A DNA stretch of 64,000 nt from Smallanthus sonchifolius (Eukaryota; Streptophyta; Magnoliopsida; Asterales; Asteraceae): contig CM042029.1 of NCBI GenBank assembly GCA_023525975.1, forward strand, positions 81,016,849 to 81,080,848, given 5' to 3'. The notes under the pieces are model-generated. The model was not told the DNA's origin. It saw only the letters and a list, made by a program, of their open reading frames with translations, and ran no database searches. The position numbers and the translations under genes are program-made. Below are positions 10,441-20,274 of the stretch, piece by piece (position 1 is the stretch's first letter; each line of letters begins with the position of its first letter).

Positions 10441-11658
10441 CACCACCTTCTCTCTTTCCCAACATAACATTTAGTTTTTTTTATTTTTACTTTTTACTTT
10501 TTATTTTTTTAATTTATTTTTTTTTCTTTTTGAAATGCTAAATTTACGTATTTTTAATTAATGACCTATTATTTATTTACAGTTTTTCTTCAGAGTTTTA
10601 TTTTTTCAATTACTTGAATTTTTATAGTTAATTTTTGGTTATAACTTATGAAATAGGATGCTTTACAAAATTCCGAATCCATATAAATTTCGGCTCAGTG
10701 TGTGTCAAGAGACATAACCTTTCGTGGTTATTCTCTCATACGCCTGCATACGTGCACTAGACACGTAACATGCTAGACACGTGCACTAGACACGTAACAT
10801 ACTATAAAGATTCACATTCATTTGGTCCTCTATCTTTCGTGGTCAAGGAACAAATTAAAAGATGCCAAGTGCACTAGACACGTAACATTTAATCCTAACT
10901 GTAAATAAATAAAAGGTCGTTAGTTAACTATAATATTTAATCCTATGCCTGCATACCGGTTATTCTCTCATACATGTGTGTCAAGAGACATAACCTTTCG
11001 TGGTCAAGGAACAAATTAAAAGATGCCACGTGCACTAGGCACGTAACATTAAATCATACGTCTCAAATAGCGCAAACTAATTAAAATGTCTCATGTCATC
11101 TAAAATTTGAAAGTTTCACACATAAAAATAGATTGTTTATTCGTTTCACATTCATTTGGTTCTCTATCTTCCATTTATTTTTCTTTCTAACAAATTTCTG
11201 ATTTCACTCTGTAATTTTTAAAAGTATTCGTTAATATTATAATCTGTAATGCATAAAACTATAAGTTATTTTATTTGAACTGTTTTTGGTGTTAGTTATC
11301 TAAATCTAACAGGTTATCTTAGTTTTATTCAAAAACGTTTTTTAATCTTGAGTTATTATTTTATTTTTAAAACGTGTCACACACCCATTGGTTCCTATGA
11401 AAATAAGTTTTGAAAGAAGAATCAAACAAGAAAACATAAAGGTCAATTGTCATTTTCAACATTTTGTGAGCCAAGAAGACCATTTTGTATGTTATATATA
11501 TTTTACTTTGTGATAAAACTTATATTGTAATAATATAGAAAAAAAAATGACAAGTCAAAGCATTATTACATTAAAATTTATAAAAGAAAAAAAATCATAG
11601 ATATATTTAAAAAATAAAATAAAAAATATTGTCAAAATCAAGTAACAGAGGAATTACA
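10441..11658. other. Intergenic with imperfect direct repeats
   Basis: No gene. Bases 10697-11070 contain duplicated blocks: a 'GTGTCAAGAGACATAACC' segment at about 10701 and 10979, a 'TCAAGGAACAAATTAAAAG' segment at about 10843 and 11004, and 'GTGCACTAGACACGTAAC', a near-palindromic word, several times. The rest is AT-rich. Confidence 0.5.
10697..11070. repeat. Imperfect direct repeats with GTGCACTAGACACGTAAC words
   Basis: Two diverged copies of a roughly 160-bp block, separated by unrelated AT-rich sequence, plus extra copies of the CACGT-containing word. Possibly the core of a degraded LTR or MITE. No ends recognised. Confidence 0.5.
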
Positions 11659-11667
11659 TGTCTTGAT

Positions 11668-11960
11668 TCAAAAGGGCATTTGTTCCAATGATACACAGGA
11701 GTGTTGCATGATGTCTCCTTCCAAAGAAGTCGTGGTTTTACTCCCGTCGTTAACAAACAATGTTGTAAAACAAGGTATCCGTGACCGAGTACTCCCCGAG
11801 TAATCGCTACAAGGTAGGTTGTTGTGGCCCGAGTACTTCCCGCCTAGGCCGAGTACCTCCTGAGTACTCCCGACTCCGACTAGGGAGCGCCTAGCGACTT
11901 TTACGACCATGTTAACAAGTGGTGTAGATTTAGTGTGCGCGTTTACCATTAAAAAAAACT
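11668..11960 (+). mobile_element. SINE, same family as 6374-6516, with nested MITE
   Basis: TSD TGTCTTGAT lies at 11659-11667 and 11961-11969, with an A-rich tail at 11950-11957. The body begins with AAAAGGGCATTTGTTCC and matches the minus-strand SINE of the dynein intron. Without the 162-bp nested insertion its length is about 131 bp. Confidence 0.75.
11757..11910. mobile_element. 154-bp hAT-type MITE nested in the SINE
   Basis: An 8-bp duplication GTTAACAA lies at 11749-11756 and 11911-11918. The imperfect inverted ends are ATGTTGTAAAA / ATGGTCGTAAAA. The interior is relatively GC-rich with repeated GAGTACT words. Confidence 0.65.
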
Positions 11961-12019
11961 TGTCTTGATAATGTGTATGTTATTGTTTACAAATAGGCTA
12001 GGTATATGGACCAATAGGA

Positions 12020-12300
12020 CTCAACAGTAACACAACAAGAAAATCATAAATTCATAATCATTGAGTTGTCCTGTTTTAAAATAAATATTAAAAAAAATAA
12101 GAAGAGGTAAATCTAAACCTTCTATTAATGATTGGTAGTCGTATAAGTGGAATTGCTGTTTCAGAAGTCTATAATGCAAGTAAGAAATAGAAAGCTTCCT
12201 TACTGGTTCAGTTATCCTATCAAGTTTGGTGCAAATTAGAAAGACAGAACATTGGTGATCCTTGGTTTTGTAAAGCTTCCTTACTGGTTCCATGTCTGCT
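12020..12300. other. Unassigned stretch with duplicated 17-mer
   Basis: AGCTTCCTTACTGGTTC occurs twice (about 12190 and 12274), about 84 bp apart. The 90-codon minus ORF here simply runs through the duplication. I do not recognise it and would not call a gene. Confidence 0.3.
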
Positions 12301-12562
12301 CAGCTTTGAAGTTCAACATGATTTGATTTAACAACTATCAAAATATAATATGATCATAACTAGTCTTTGTATGTGAAAAGTATAACACACTCTTCTATTT
12401 AACGGAAAAAACTAACGGTGTTAGTGAGTTGGAGTTAATTGAGACAAATTAAATACCATATAGAGGAAAAAAGTCAAATTAAAATTAATGGACAAAAATC
12501 GTTATTTGGACCAAACCACATAAAACAAAAGCGAAGTTTACTCTAATACATAGCAGTTAAAT

Positions 12563-12801
12563 TGGATGTCGAACAGGGGGAAATCTAAAGAGTTAAATTG
12601 GGAAAACTGGGAGCGTAACCCGCTGAATGGGAGATGACGGGTGTTGGGTCGGGTGCTTTCCATTATCTTGTATCTTTGTCTTTTTGTTTGGGGTCTCCCT
12701 GTTGGTTCCATTCTTGTTTGTTTTGGTGGCTGTATTGGGGTTTTTTTGCTAGTTTCCCGCTAGCTTTCTTTGAGTAATGCTCATTGTTGCCGTTAAAAAA
12801 A
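12563..12801 (+). mobile_element. 5'-truncated LINE (L1-type) 3' end
   Basis: T/G-rich sequence ending TTGCCGTTAAAAAAAA, the usual look of plant L1 3' ends. It is flanked by an imperfect duplication, ACATAGCAGTTAAAT at 12548-12562 and ACATAGGAGTAAAT after the A tail (12802-12815). No reverse transcriptase coding remains. Confidence 0.5.
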
Positions 12802-13348
12802 ACATAGGAGTAAATAACCAGAAGAGCAACAAAAGTCCTTCATCTCCACAGCTTGTACACTTCAGTCCCTCATGATGCAATAACACCAAACTTTCTTTAT
12901 TATACAGTTGTAGAAGACCAGATTAAATATTTAATTAGCCACAACCTTTTCAAAGTTTGAACTGATGTAATTTTAACACACTACTACACATGGTTTATAT
13001 AGCAAGGTAATATTAGCAAATCCATATTTTCCAAAAAAAGATTTGAGCTAAATGCTCTTAATAAGGATACATTTTATTATGTTGTTGGGTACATTGATTA
13101 TCCGTTTTGGAAATCTAGTTGAAGAAGCTTGCTAGATTAGTTGGATATTGGAAACTAAACTAAACATTTAGTATTGTATTAGTTGTGTTAGTTTATGGGT
13201 AATGTTGTAATTAGAAGGGGCTAAATGTAATTAGGTGTTAATTAGGGTATAACCGATGTTTTCAAACGACACATTGGTCTGGAGGCATCGATTAGTTAGG
13301 ATGTATGAATGAGTTTGATAATAGAGATTCGCCAACAAAAAAATTAAT

Positions 13349-13613
13349 GAAGCACCGAAGCACCGGCTAAGCCAGCTCTATTAGCCAACAAAAAAATTAA
13401 CGAAGAACCAAGTTCTGCACAAATGAAATGTTGACACGTGGCAAAAATCACGGCTAATGTAGCCTAGATGGGTCGACTATTAAGCCTAGACGGGTCAGCT
13501 ATTTATCCTAGACGGGCCGTGATTTTTGTCACGTGTCGACATTTCATTGGTGCAGACCTATGTTCTTTGCTGATTATTTTGCTGGCTAATAGTAGCCGGC
13601 TTAGCCAGTGCTT
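13349..13613. mobile_element. Foldback MITE
   Basis: Two arms of about 100 bp are inverted copies (GCACCGAAGCACCGGCTAAG... against CTTAGCCAGTGCTTCGGTG). They meet over a loop with three GCCTAGACGGGTC-type repeats at about 13460-13520. No TSD assigned. It would transcribe into a long hairpin. Confidence 0.6.
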
Positions 13614-14373
13614 CGGTGTGGGTGTCTATGTTTTTCAAAGCTAAAAGCCAAAGTGTATTTTGGGAATTTTTTGTGGTCCAACTAATATTTTGGTAATTTT
13701 CCCTATTCATTTTGTATAGTAGGTTTAGTAGACCAATATTAGTGATATGCCATGTTACATCCTCTCTCTTAAACTCACCATACTGAATCCTCATCTCACT
13801 TTTTGTTCCTGAAGTTTATCTACATGATTGTTCTTTGATTTCTTAGTCTTCTTCACTTAATTTGTAAGCAAAAACCCTTAAATTTGCATTGTTGAACAAG
13901 CAAGAAATGAGATGGAGAAGAAGTAAATGAGTTGGGCCAAGACAGTAGATTAGGGTAGGGCGAGGAATTGGGCCATGTCAGATGGATTACAAGTAAATTA
14001 ATTGGGCTATAGGATAGTCAATTTGACTATTTGACCATTGACCACCAAGAATTTAGCAGGGCTGCAACTAGAGGTTCATAAAAAAACCGGTTTTTTTTTT
14101 ACCCGGTCCAAACCGGCAAACCGGTTTGGGATAAACCGGTTTGGAGCAAACCGGTTCGGGTTAGGCTAAAACCGCCGGGTTGAAACCGGTTTGAAGCATT
14201 TAGGAGTATACCGGGTTGGGGACCGGTTTGTGTGAACCGGTTTGGAAAACCGGTTTTTAAACCGGTTTGAACCGGTTTTTGCGCTGGCAAAAAACTAGCC
14301 GTTGGGGAACGGATTTATAGCCGTTGGGGTCGATTTGGCCATTTTTTTGGCCTCATTTGCACTCTTAAAACAC

Positions 14374-14381
14374 TATAAATA
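14374..14381 (+). promoter_or_regulatory. TATA box of the hAT transposase gene
   Basis: TATAAATA 103 bp upstream of the ATG, just after the left AAACCGGTTT array, followed by a CT-rich leader. Confidence 0.6.
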
Positions 14382-14483
14382 GGTGAGGGTGTTTAGGGTT
14401 GATCACACCTCTTTTTACACTCTCTAATCTCTAAAACCGCTCAAAAATGCTCTCTAAACTCTCTCTAAACTCTAAAAAAAAGC

Positions 14484-16563
14484 ATGGCAAGTTTTGGTGT
14501 TGGTGGTTCCTCAAACAAAGTTACCGTTGTGGAAATTCGAGCAACAACGAGAAATCCGGCAATTTGGTGCAATTACGATCTATGTTTGTTGTCAAACGGG
14601 AAGGAACGTGCTCGGTGCAAGATGTGTGGTGCGTTTTTGGGGAAAGATTCAAACACTAGTTTGAAAACGCATATGGAAAAATCTTGCCCGTCCTTGAAGG
14701 GAATTCAAAGTGAAGGTCAAGCCTCGATGACAAGCGAATGAGGAATTTGGAACTTTGATCCAAATATTGTTCGAGATCGAATGGCGAGATTAGTGATTCA
14801 AAAAGGATTGTCGTTCAACCACTTTGACAATCCGCGCTTGACAAGGATGATTCAAGAGACACTCCAACCACGTTATCATCAAGTAAGTCGCACAACCCTT
14901 AGACGAGATTGTATAAAAATGTGGAAAAAAGTAAAAAAAGAATTAATTTTGGGTTTTGAAAATTTGAAAACCGGTGTAAACTTAACCACCGATATTTGGT
15001 CGGCTCCACATGGTATACCCGATTCGTACCTTTGCGTTACCACACATTGGGTTGATCCCAATACGTGGCAAATGATGAAGCGTACAATCGCGTTTGACTT
15101 GTTTGAATATCCACACATCGACGAAAATTTATTTTATATATTAGATGGTGTTATAACCGAATTTAAATTACAAAATAAATTGTTTTCAATATCTTTTGAT
15201 AATACATCTAATAATACAAATGCGGTTCAAAAACTAAAAATTAAATATAAACCGGTTTGCAACGTCATTTTTTCCATAGTCGATGTGTCGCACACATCAT
15301 TAACTTGGCGGTGCAAGCCGGGCTTGCAATTGAAGAGGTTTCAAACTTAACATATACTTTTCGACTAATGCTTAAAGATATTTTTAGTAACAAAAAAAGA
15401 TACCATGATTATATTAGATTTTGTCGTAAAACAAATAATCTTTGCTTAGGTTCGAATTGGGACGTCGAGACAAGATGAAACTCGACTTATACTATGTTTT
15501 ATAGCGCTTTACGACAAAGAGAAACTTTAGAACTATTTCATGAAATGCTTGCATCAAAACCTCGTCGTAAAATTCTAAAGTTTCCGTCTACGAGTTGGGA
15601 TATTTTAAAAGACGTAACCGAATTGCTTGAAGTTTTCAAAACCGCCACCACTTTTTTATCAGGTGTTTATTATCACACAAGTCCATTAACTCTAAAACAA
15701 ATATATTTAATGGCTAACAAGTTGTATGAACTTGAAAATAAAAGCCCTCTTTTTACAAAAATGATAGAACCGATGAAAGAAAAATTAGTGAAATATTTTA
15801 AAGAAATGCCTCCCGTTAAAACTTGCGCCGCCGCGTTAAACCCTACCATAAATGTTTACGGGGTTGAAACTTTGATTGATAGAATTACTTACGCTTTGAA
15901 TTTGGATAGTGAAGACATCCATTTTGCACAAGTCACAAAAACATATTTTAACAAATGTTTACAAGATTTATTTGATGTTTATTTACATAAATATGGTACA
16001 ACTCCGACTCCACATGATACAATGGGTACATCATCAAGTGGTAGCTCGAGAGATGTTAATTTGAATTTATATAACGAAATGTTAAATGAATTTAGTAAAC
16101 GGGCTCGAGGCACCACCCCGAGTAGCGAACTCGGAAGGTATATTGGCACAAACTTTTTAGCGTTTATGCCTCCTACCGTTTTTGAGGAGTTTGATATTTT
16201 GGCTTGGTGGAAAAAAAACGAAGCTTCGTTTCCGATTCTTTCCGCCATGGCCCGTGATGTACTAACCGTCCAAGCTTCCACGGTAGCTTCTAAATCTGTG
16301 TTTTCTTTTAGTGGCAGGGTCTTATCGATACGAAGGACTAGACTCACCCCCTAGCGATGGAAATGTGCATTTGCTTGAAGGGCCATTTGGATGCGATGGA
16401 TAGGATACAAGACCAAACTTCTCTCGAAGACGAAATTCAAGCAGAAGAAATCATACACAACAACGAGGTTGATCTTGGAATATCCGAACCAGTCACCGAT
16501 GAAGAACTAGCCGAAGATGCAAGGCTACGAAGCTCTAGTTCCGAAGACAACGCACAAGAATAA
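14484..16563 (+). pseudogene. hAT transposase (BED finger, RICESLEEPER-type), decayed
   Basis: The ATG at 14484 opens a frame with a BED zinc finger: a CX2C pair, then HX5C, around residues 48-70. After a TGA at about 14739 the same frame runs on from 14781 with the first catalytic region (TTDIWSA) and a second acidic motif (SFDNTSNN). A frameshift near 15255 moves to the frame holding HSRCVAHIINLAVQAGL, the CxxH block of hAT transposases. A further TGA at 15476 precedes the long 15494-16354 block, with the dimerisation domain (ILSAMARDVLTVQAS, FSFSGRVLS). A last frameshift at about 16355 leads to the acidic tail ending at 16563. At least two stops and two frameshifts make it inactive. The gene is otherwise full length and intronless. 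Confidence 0.9.
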
Positions 16564-16967
16564 TCAATCAATATTCCAAAAAATTAAAATATATATTGTC
16601 ATTTGTAATGTTTTATAATTTTATAATTTTATCTTTTCATGTTTTTTAATTTTCGAACTTTCCAAATATTAATAAACGTTGAACTTTATGTTTTATATTT
16701 GTTATTTTTTTATATTAAAAATATAAAATTTATTTGAATTTATTTATTTTTTTTAATAAAAACCGGTTTAAACCGGTTTACCACACAAACCGGTTTGTAA
16801 CCAACCCTAACCGGTTTGACCAGTTAGTCATTCTCCACCTACGAAACCGGTTTAACCAGAACCGTTTTAGGCCCAAACCTGTTTTGACTTTTCATTGACC
16901 AAACCGATTCGGTTCGGGTTGAACCGGTTTGGGTTAAAAAACCGATTTGTGCACCACTAGCTGCAAC

Positions 16968-17124
16968 CATAAAACTAATTATAATTTGAATATAATAATT
17001 TTATTAGTGACATAATCATATTATAAGTTGTTATACAAAATTCTAGCATACAAAATTACTAGCATACACAATATGATAGGATGATAAGGGGAGAACAATT
17101 TGACAATCAATTGTTTTTATTGAT
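16968..17124. other. AT-rich spacer
   Basis: Between the hAT target duplication and the plastid-derived segment. No feature seen. Confidence 0.5.
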
Positions 17125-17550
17125 CATGGAATATCATTGAGAAATAAGAATGCGTGTTACTAAAAGATTTTATGCGATTATTTCTAGTATGGAATGAGTC
17201 AATTATCCACTTTGCTATCTTATTGAACAAAAATGGTGATATTGTTTTTACAGTAATCAAGAATTTCGATTTTTGGCAAGTCTTATCCAATAAGAAGGGT
17301 TTCAATTTTTTCAAATGAACGATTTGAAGACCTATTGATTCTAAAAACTATGGATCGTTCGAACCTTTCAATTCATAGATGTAGATCTCGGACCTATGAA
17401 TGGGGATATTCCCGAAACAGACAAACAAAAAGGAAGTGAGTTAGACAAAAAAAGAAACAACTTGGACAAAAAGAAATGAAGTGGCTTAGACAAATATTTT
17501 TTGTCAATAACCTCAGACCAATCAATAAAATGTGGATTAATATGTATTTT
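17125..17550 (-). pseudogene. ycf2: Nuclear plastid DNA (NUPT): ycf2 fragment
   Basis: The minus strand encodes, across two frames, stretches I recognise as the plastid Ycf2 protein: FLSNSLPFCLS, then LKKLKPFLLD, QKSKFLI, TISPFLFNKI and IDSFHTRNNR, then SYFSMIFHDQ, in the order of the plastid gene. Frame breaks and substitutions show it is no longer under selection. Ycf2 is a plastid-encoded AAA-type protein of the inner-envelope import motor. In the nucleus it is only a migrated fragment of about 425 bp. Both borders are approximate. Confidence 0.85.
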
Positions 17551-17597
17551 TATGTTTGAAATCAATCTTTTTATTAGAATATAAATTTAAAACAATG

Positions 17598-18314
17598 TGT
17601 CACACCCCAAATTATTTACTTAACAAATAAAAAATAAATTTAAGGTTGTAATGATTAATATCATTGGTTGTAACGATTAATATCATTGCACAGTTGCGAA
17701 AGCTAAAATGTAGACTTCTAAGGTGTTGAACACCATTACAAATACTAACATGAAATAGTACATTGACCTAGTTCCATATAGATCAAAATCGACTAGAGAT
17801 TTGACAATCATGTGTCTTCGGCTTCTAGGGTTTTAATTCGAATGGTTAACCTATTCCAACCGTGTCGTAGTTAAGTATTACCTGAAAAACATGCTCAAAA
17901 ATGTCAATGCAGTGTTGGTGAGTTCTCAGGTTTTAAACGAATACATTTGGCAAAACCTTTTGTACAAAATCGTTTGGCAAAAACCGTTTGTACGAAATCT
18001 TTCGACAAAAACCATTTGCATGAAATTGATTGAAAAAACTGTTTGTACGAGTACTATTGGCAAAATCCTTTGCTCGAAATTTTATGGCAAAACCAATGGT
18101 ACGTATACCATTGGCAAAATCTTTTTTCTCGAAATTGACTAGCAAAACCATTGGTACGTATACCATTGGCAAAACCTTTTGCTCGAAATTTACTTTATGC
18201 ATATGATAAAAACCAAGTTAGCGGTTGATTCATCGATGTCCAGGTATCATAAACAAATTATGTCATGCACAAGCCTATAACCAAACCTTTAACGATTTCT
18301 CAAATTTTGCCATA
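17598..18314 (+). mobile_element. Older LTR-like sequence, left part, split by the gypsy element
   Basis: Starts TGTCACACCCC, a common gypsy LTR start. It continues with LTR-like words and a tandem repeat block. The gypsy element at 18315 interrupts it, and 28551-28900 may be the other part. That part holds a 'CGCGACTAACCATGATTGG' stretch similar to one in the solo LTR at 26065-26085. No far end identified. Confidence 0.35.
17938..18190. repeat. Degenerate ~38-bp tandem repeat
   Basis: About six to seven units built around TTGGCAAAACC.TTTG.ACGAAAT. Two late units share ACCATTGGTACGTATACC. It translates in both directions without stops, which explains spurious ORFs here. Confidence 0.75.
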
Positions 18315-19958
18315 TGTAACACCTGCCACAAAAATGTCCAAGATTTGACAAAAGGTAAACCCTAGAGATTATAAGTGTAAATACACCAAAGTCTAGGGTT
18401 GAAAATAAAGGAAACTTATGACATTAAGTTAATATCGGACCGACATCGTACCCCATATCGGTCCGAAGTGAAACTAAGTTATGATATCGAATCGAAGCTA
18501 AAGTCAGTCCAATAGCGGACCGACATCTAAGTTCATATCGGTCCGAAGTAAACTAGGGATAGATAGCGGACCGACAACATTCTCATATCGGCCCGTAATA
18601 AGTTGCTAAGTCGGTTATCGGACTGACATCAATCCATAGCGGTCCGACAACCTCCTCTTAGCCGCAAAATGTGGTGTTGACACGTGTTTAGTGACTCAAC
18701 CCTAATGATGGGACATGGGTCTGGATAACGGACCGATATGGTCCACATATCGGTCTGATATGTCGCCAGATATGTTCGATCCAATCAGATGTGGACATCT
18801 AGGGCTAATGTGGGCTAAGTTGGATGTCGGACCGACATCCCCAGCCATATCGGTCCGACATGGACCCGAATGACAGCCTATAAATAGTTGTTCGACATCA
18901 GTCTATTTTCCTCATCCCAAACATGTTTGCAACTTCTAAATATCGTTCAAGGTGATCCCTAGCCCACTCCCGGCGATCCCGGTCCAACTCCCGCTCGTTG
19001 TAGTGCCGGTTTAAGAAGAAACGCTCATAGAAAGGTCGAAACGGTAGAGAAATTAGGATTAAAGGCTAGACGTTAAGCTTTTAACTTTAGAGGCTCATTC
19101 CTACAAACTAGGTGAATACTTTATCTCTTTAAAAAAAACTTGTGTCAAACATTTTATTTGCGAAAATGGCCAAATAAAAGTTAATGAAGTAATGCTCAAC
19201 GTTCTTCTATGGATAAGAATTCAGGCCATAGTTATACGTAAAACTTGTAAGGGATACATGGGTTTCGGGTGAAATTCCCGGATTGCTGCTGGTACTTCCC
19301 TTTATAACAAATAAGGAGACATGGAGTCCCCATTATTATAAAGACATACTACCGGTGTATACTGTGGTGCGATTGAACAGGACGAGCCTGCTGAGTGTGT
19401 AGACTGAACATGAAGTTGTGATTATGAAATTAATACTTGTTTGTGCCAAATGATTTTATGTTAAGATATTGTATTCACCAGCGTTCGCGCTGATGTTTTA
19501 TTTTCAAAAATGTTTTTCAGGTAACGAATAAAATATGATGAGAAAAGGAATATGGGTAGACATGAGATCTGACCCAGGAAAAGAAAGGATGGAATGCACG
19601 TAGGATTCTCATGCCTCGTGTAAAGGGAAATCCTAAAAGAAAGGAGATAGGACCAGGGAACTGATCAACCCTGTGTTGTACTATTTCCGGTGGCTTATGA
19701 TGTATTTGATTTCAAACTCTGTTTTGTAATCAAAGATGAAAGGGTATTGAATCCCTATGTTTATAAAGTAAATAAAGGCTTTTGTTTTCCAATTGAGTTT
19801 TGATATTTACAATTACAACCCTTGAGGTTGAGACAAATGATGAAACGATCCTTTTGAAAAGACTCCCGCTGTATTTTATAAAAACTCTGAAATCAAAGAA
19901 TAAGAGATACCAATCAGGTTCGCACACGTCCAGGGGGTGCTTGAGGCGGGGTGTGACA
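18315..19958 (+). repeat. 5' LTR of the gypsy chromovirus
   Basis: 1644 bp, TG...CA. U3 holds an array of CGGACCGA / TCGGTCCG inverted pairs (18433-18861). TATAAATA lies at 18879-18886, and R-U5 contains a conserved 'CTTTAACTTTAGAGGCTC' stretch also present in the 3' copy. Confidence 0.93.
18433..18861. promoter_or_regulatory. U3 array of six CGGACCGA...TCGGTCCG inverted pairs
   Basis: Six successive units each contain a CGGACCGAC-type word and, 10-20 bases on, its inverse (A)TCGGTCCGA. Both LTRs keep the array (27023-27450 in the 3' copy). It ends about 20 bp before the TATA box. Candidate transcription-factor sites or RNA/DNA hairpins. Confidence 0.7.
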
Positions 19959-19960
19959 GG

Positions 19961-19974
19961 TTGGTATCAAAGCC
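19961..19974 (+). promoter_or_regulatory. Primer binding site of the gypsy element
   Basis: TTGGTATCAAAGCC, two bases after the 5' LTR. It resembles the initiator-Met type PBS (TGGTATCAGAGC) with one change. Confidence 0.7.
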
Positions 19975-20274
19975 ACAGGTTTTAGCGAATTAGATACTTG
20001 GATCTAGTATCTAAGCTTTAACCATTATGCTTTTAAGATAAGAAAACAAGGTGACCTTCTAACCGGTATGTAGTTATCTGACAAACGGAAGTGTTCTGTC
20101 TACGGAAAAAGCGGTGTATAAATCTCTCCTAGACCCGTCGCTCTTACCTGAGAACATATCTGTTGGAGGTATTACTCTGGAAAGATAACCATCCTTGTGA
20201 AACTTTAGCTAAGATTAAGATATTGGCTTTAGTATCTAAGTCTTAAGATAAATACTGATACATTAAGATTGCAG

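Larger units (their letters stand above)
14069..16959 (+). mobile_element. Near-complete hAT transposon
   Basis: 2891 bp with a perfect 8-bp TSD GCTGCAAC (14061-14068 and 16960-16967). The short imperfect TIRs are TAGAGGTTCATAAA and, on the other strand, TAGTGGTGCACAAA. Both subterminal regions are crowded with the palindrome AAACCGGTTT: ten CCGGTT sites between 14088 and 14280 and six between 16760 and 16940. Such sites are the usual landing pads of hAT transposases. It encloses the decayed transposase gene at 14484-16563. Confidence 0.92.

Noticed and set aside
14088..14280. Satellite DNA of AACCGGTT units
   Set aside because: Spacing is irregular and bounded by hAT ends; these are subterminal sites of the transposon.
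15979..16347. 122-codon minus-strand ORF
   Set aside because: Antisense of the hAT transposase dimerisation domain.
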